Source: Sedimentisphaerales bacterium
GTDB lineage: Bacteria; Planctomycetota; Phycisphaerae; Sedimentisphaerales; SG8-4
DNA: 7,512 nt
Reading direction: 5' to 3'
Assembly: GCA_016932895.1 (NCBI GenBank)
Contig: JAFGCA010000217.1
Coordinates: 1-7,512 of the forward strand
Shown piece after piece: positions 7,380 through 7,512 of this stretch (positions are counted from its first letter, which is position 1; each line of letters starts with the position of its first letter). Below the pieces are notes generated by a model. The model was not told the DNA's origin and did no database searches. It saw nothing but the letters and a program-made list of their open reading frames with translations. Both the position numbers and the translations under genes were made by a program.

Positions 7380-7512
7380 ATGTTGAAGAGAACGCACAAC
7401 TGCGGCGAGCTGCGGCTCGAAGACACCGGCAAGAAGATCATCTTGTCCGGGTGGGTCCAATCCTATCGCGATCACGGCAACCTGGTGTTCTTCGACCTGC
7501 GGGACCGGGAGG
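7380..7512 (+). CDS. aspS: Aspartyl-tRNA synthetase (N-terminal part, runs off right edge)
   Basis: AspRS attaches aspartate to tRNA-Asp (and in non-discriminating forms also to tRNA-Asn) in the cytoplasm. Only 44 complete codons are present. They match the N-terminal OB-fold anticodon-binding domain of bacterial AspRS closely: [12 protein letters not shown] at 1-12, the [23 protein letters not shown] block at 22-44, where Trp25, Arg30-Asp31-His32 and DLRDRE are the usual conserved positions. The ATG at 7380 is the standard family start; the upstream GAAAG is only a weak ribosome binding site. The gene is divergent from the sulfur cluster and has its own promoter. The catalytic domain lies outside the window, so completeness and discriminating type cannot be judged. 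Confusion with AsnRS is unlikely given the [12 protein letters not shown] opening. Confidence 0.92.
   Translation, partial: MLKRTHNCGELRLEDTGKKIILSGWVQSYRDHGNLVFFDLRDRE

Overview
The window reads as ordinary chromosome of a high-GC, diderm (Gram-negative-type) bacterium. Two predicted outer-membrane proteins, a BamA-family barrel assembly factor and a DUF3034 protein, both carry N-terminal export signals. A planctomycete of the Phycisphaerae/Sedimentisphaerae type is my best guess from the overall feel of the DnaB and BamA sequences, but this is weak inference; no rRNA or other taxonomic marker is present.

Layout, left to right: (1) 1-1499, minus strand: the start codon and first 499 residues of a bamA-like gene, running off the left edge. 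Its signal-peptide region is bounded by a heptamer-based inverted repeat. (2) 1534-3027, minus strand: replicative helicase dnaB, 34 bp upstream of bamA and probably co-transcribed with it from a good sigma70-type promoter near 3210-3238. (3) 3240-3586: a stretch with no convincing gene, holding small palindromes and a degenerate repeat. (4) 3587-3620: a strong 13-bp stem terminator closing the next unit. (5) 3700-7132, minus strand: a four-gene cluster in the order yezD (DUF2292), DUF3034 gene, metY, cysK. (6) 7133-7379: a divergent control region with a minus-strand promoter covered by nested palindromes and a plus-strand promoter. (7) 7380 to the right edge, plus strand: the first 44 codons of aspS.

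The four-gene cluster is a sulfur-assimilation unit. MetY and CysK are the two PLP enzymes that fix sulfide, onto O-acetylhomoserine (to homocysteine) and O-acetylserine (to cysteine). YezD-type small proteins are of unknown function. The DUF3034 protein is a predicted exported, probably outer-membrane beta-barrel protein. Its place inside the cluster suggests, without proof, a role at the envelope in uptake or handling of a sulfur compound. The acetyl donors (MetX, CysE) and sulfate-reduction genes are not in the window.

The most interesting non-coding structure is the yezD promoter. A TTGACA-N17-TACTAT promoter has its -10 and start region overlapped by three palindromes, one set forming a 35-bp symmetric element centred on 7187. 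A 9-bp piece of it recurs upstream of metY. This looks like the operator of an unidentified sulfur regulator. I see no mobile element with a transposase, CRISPR array, defence system, tRNA or rRNA.
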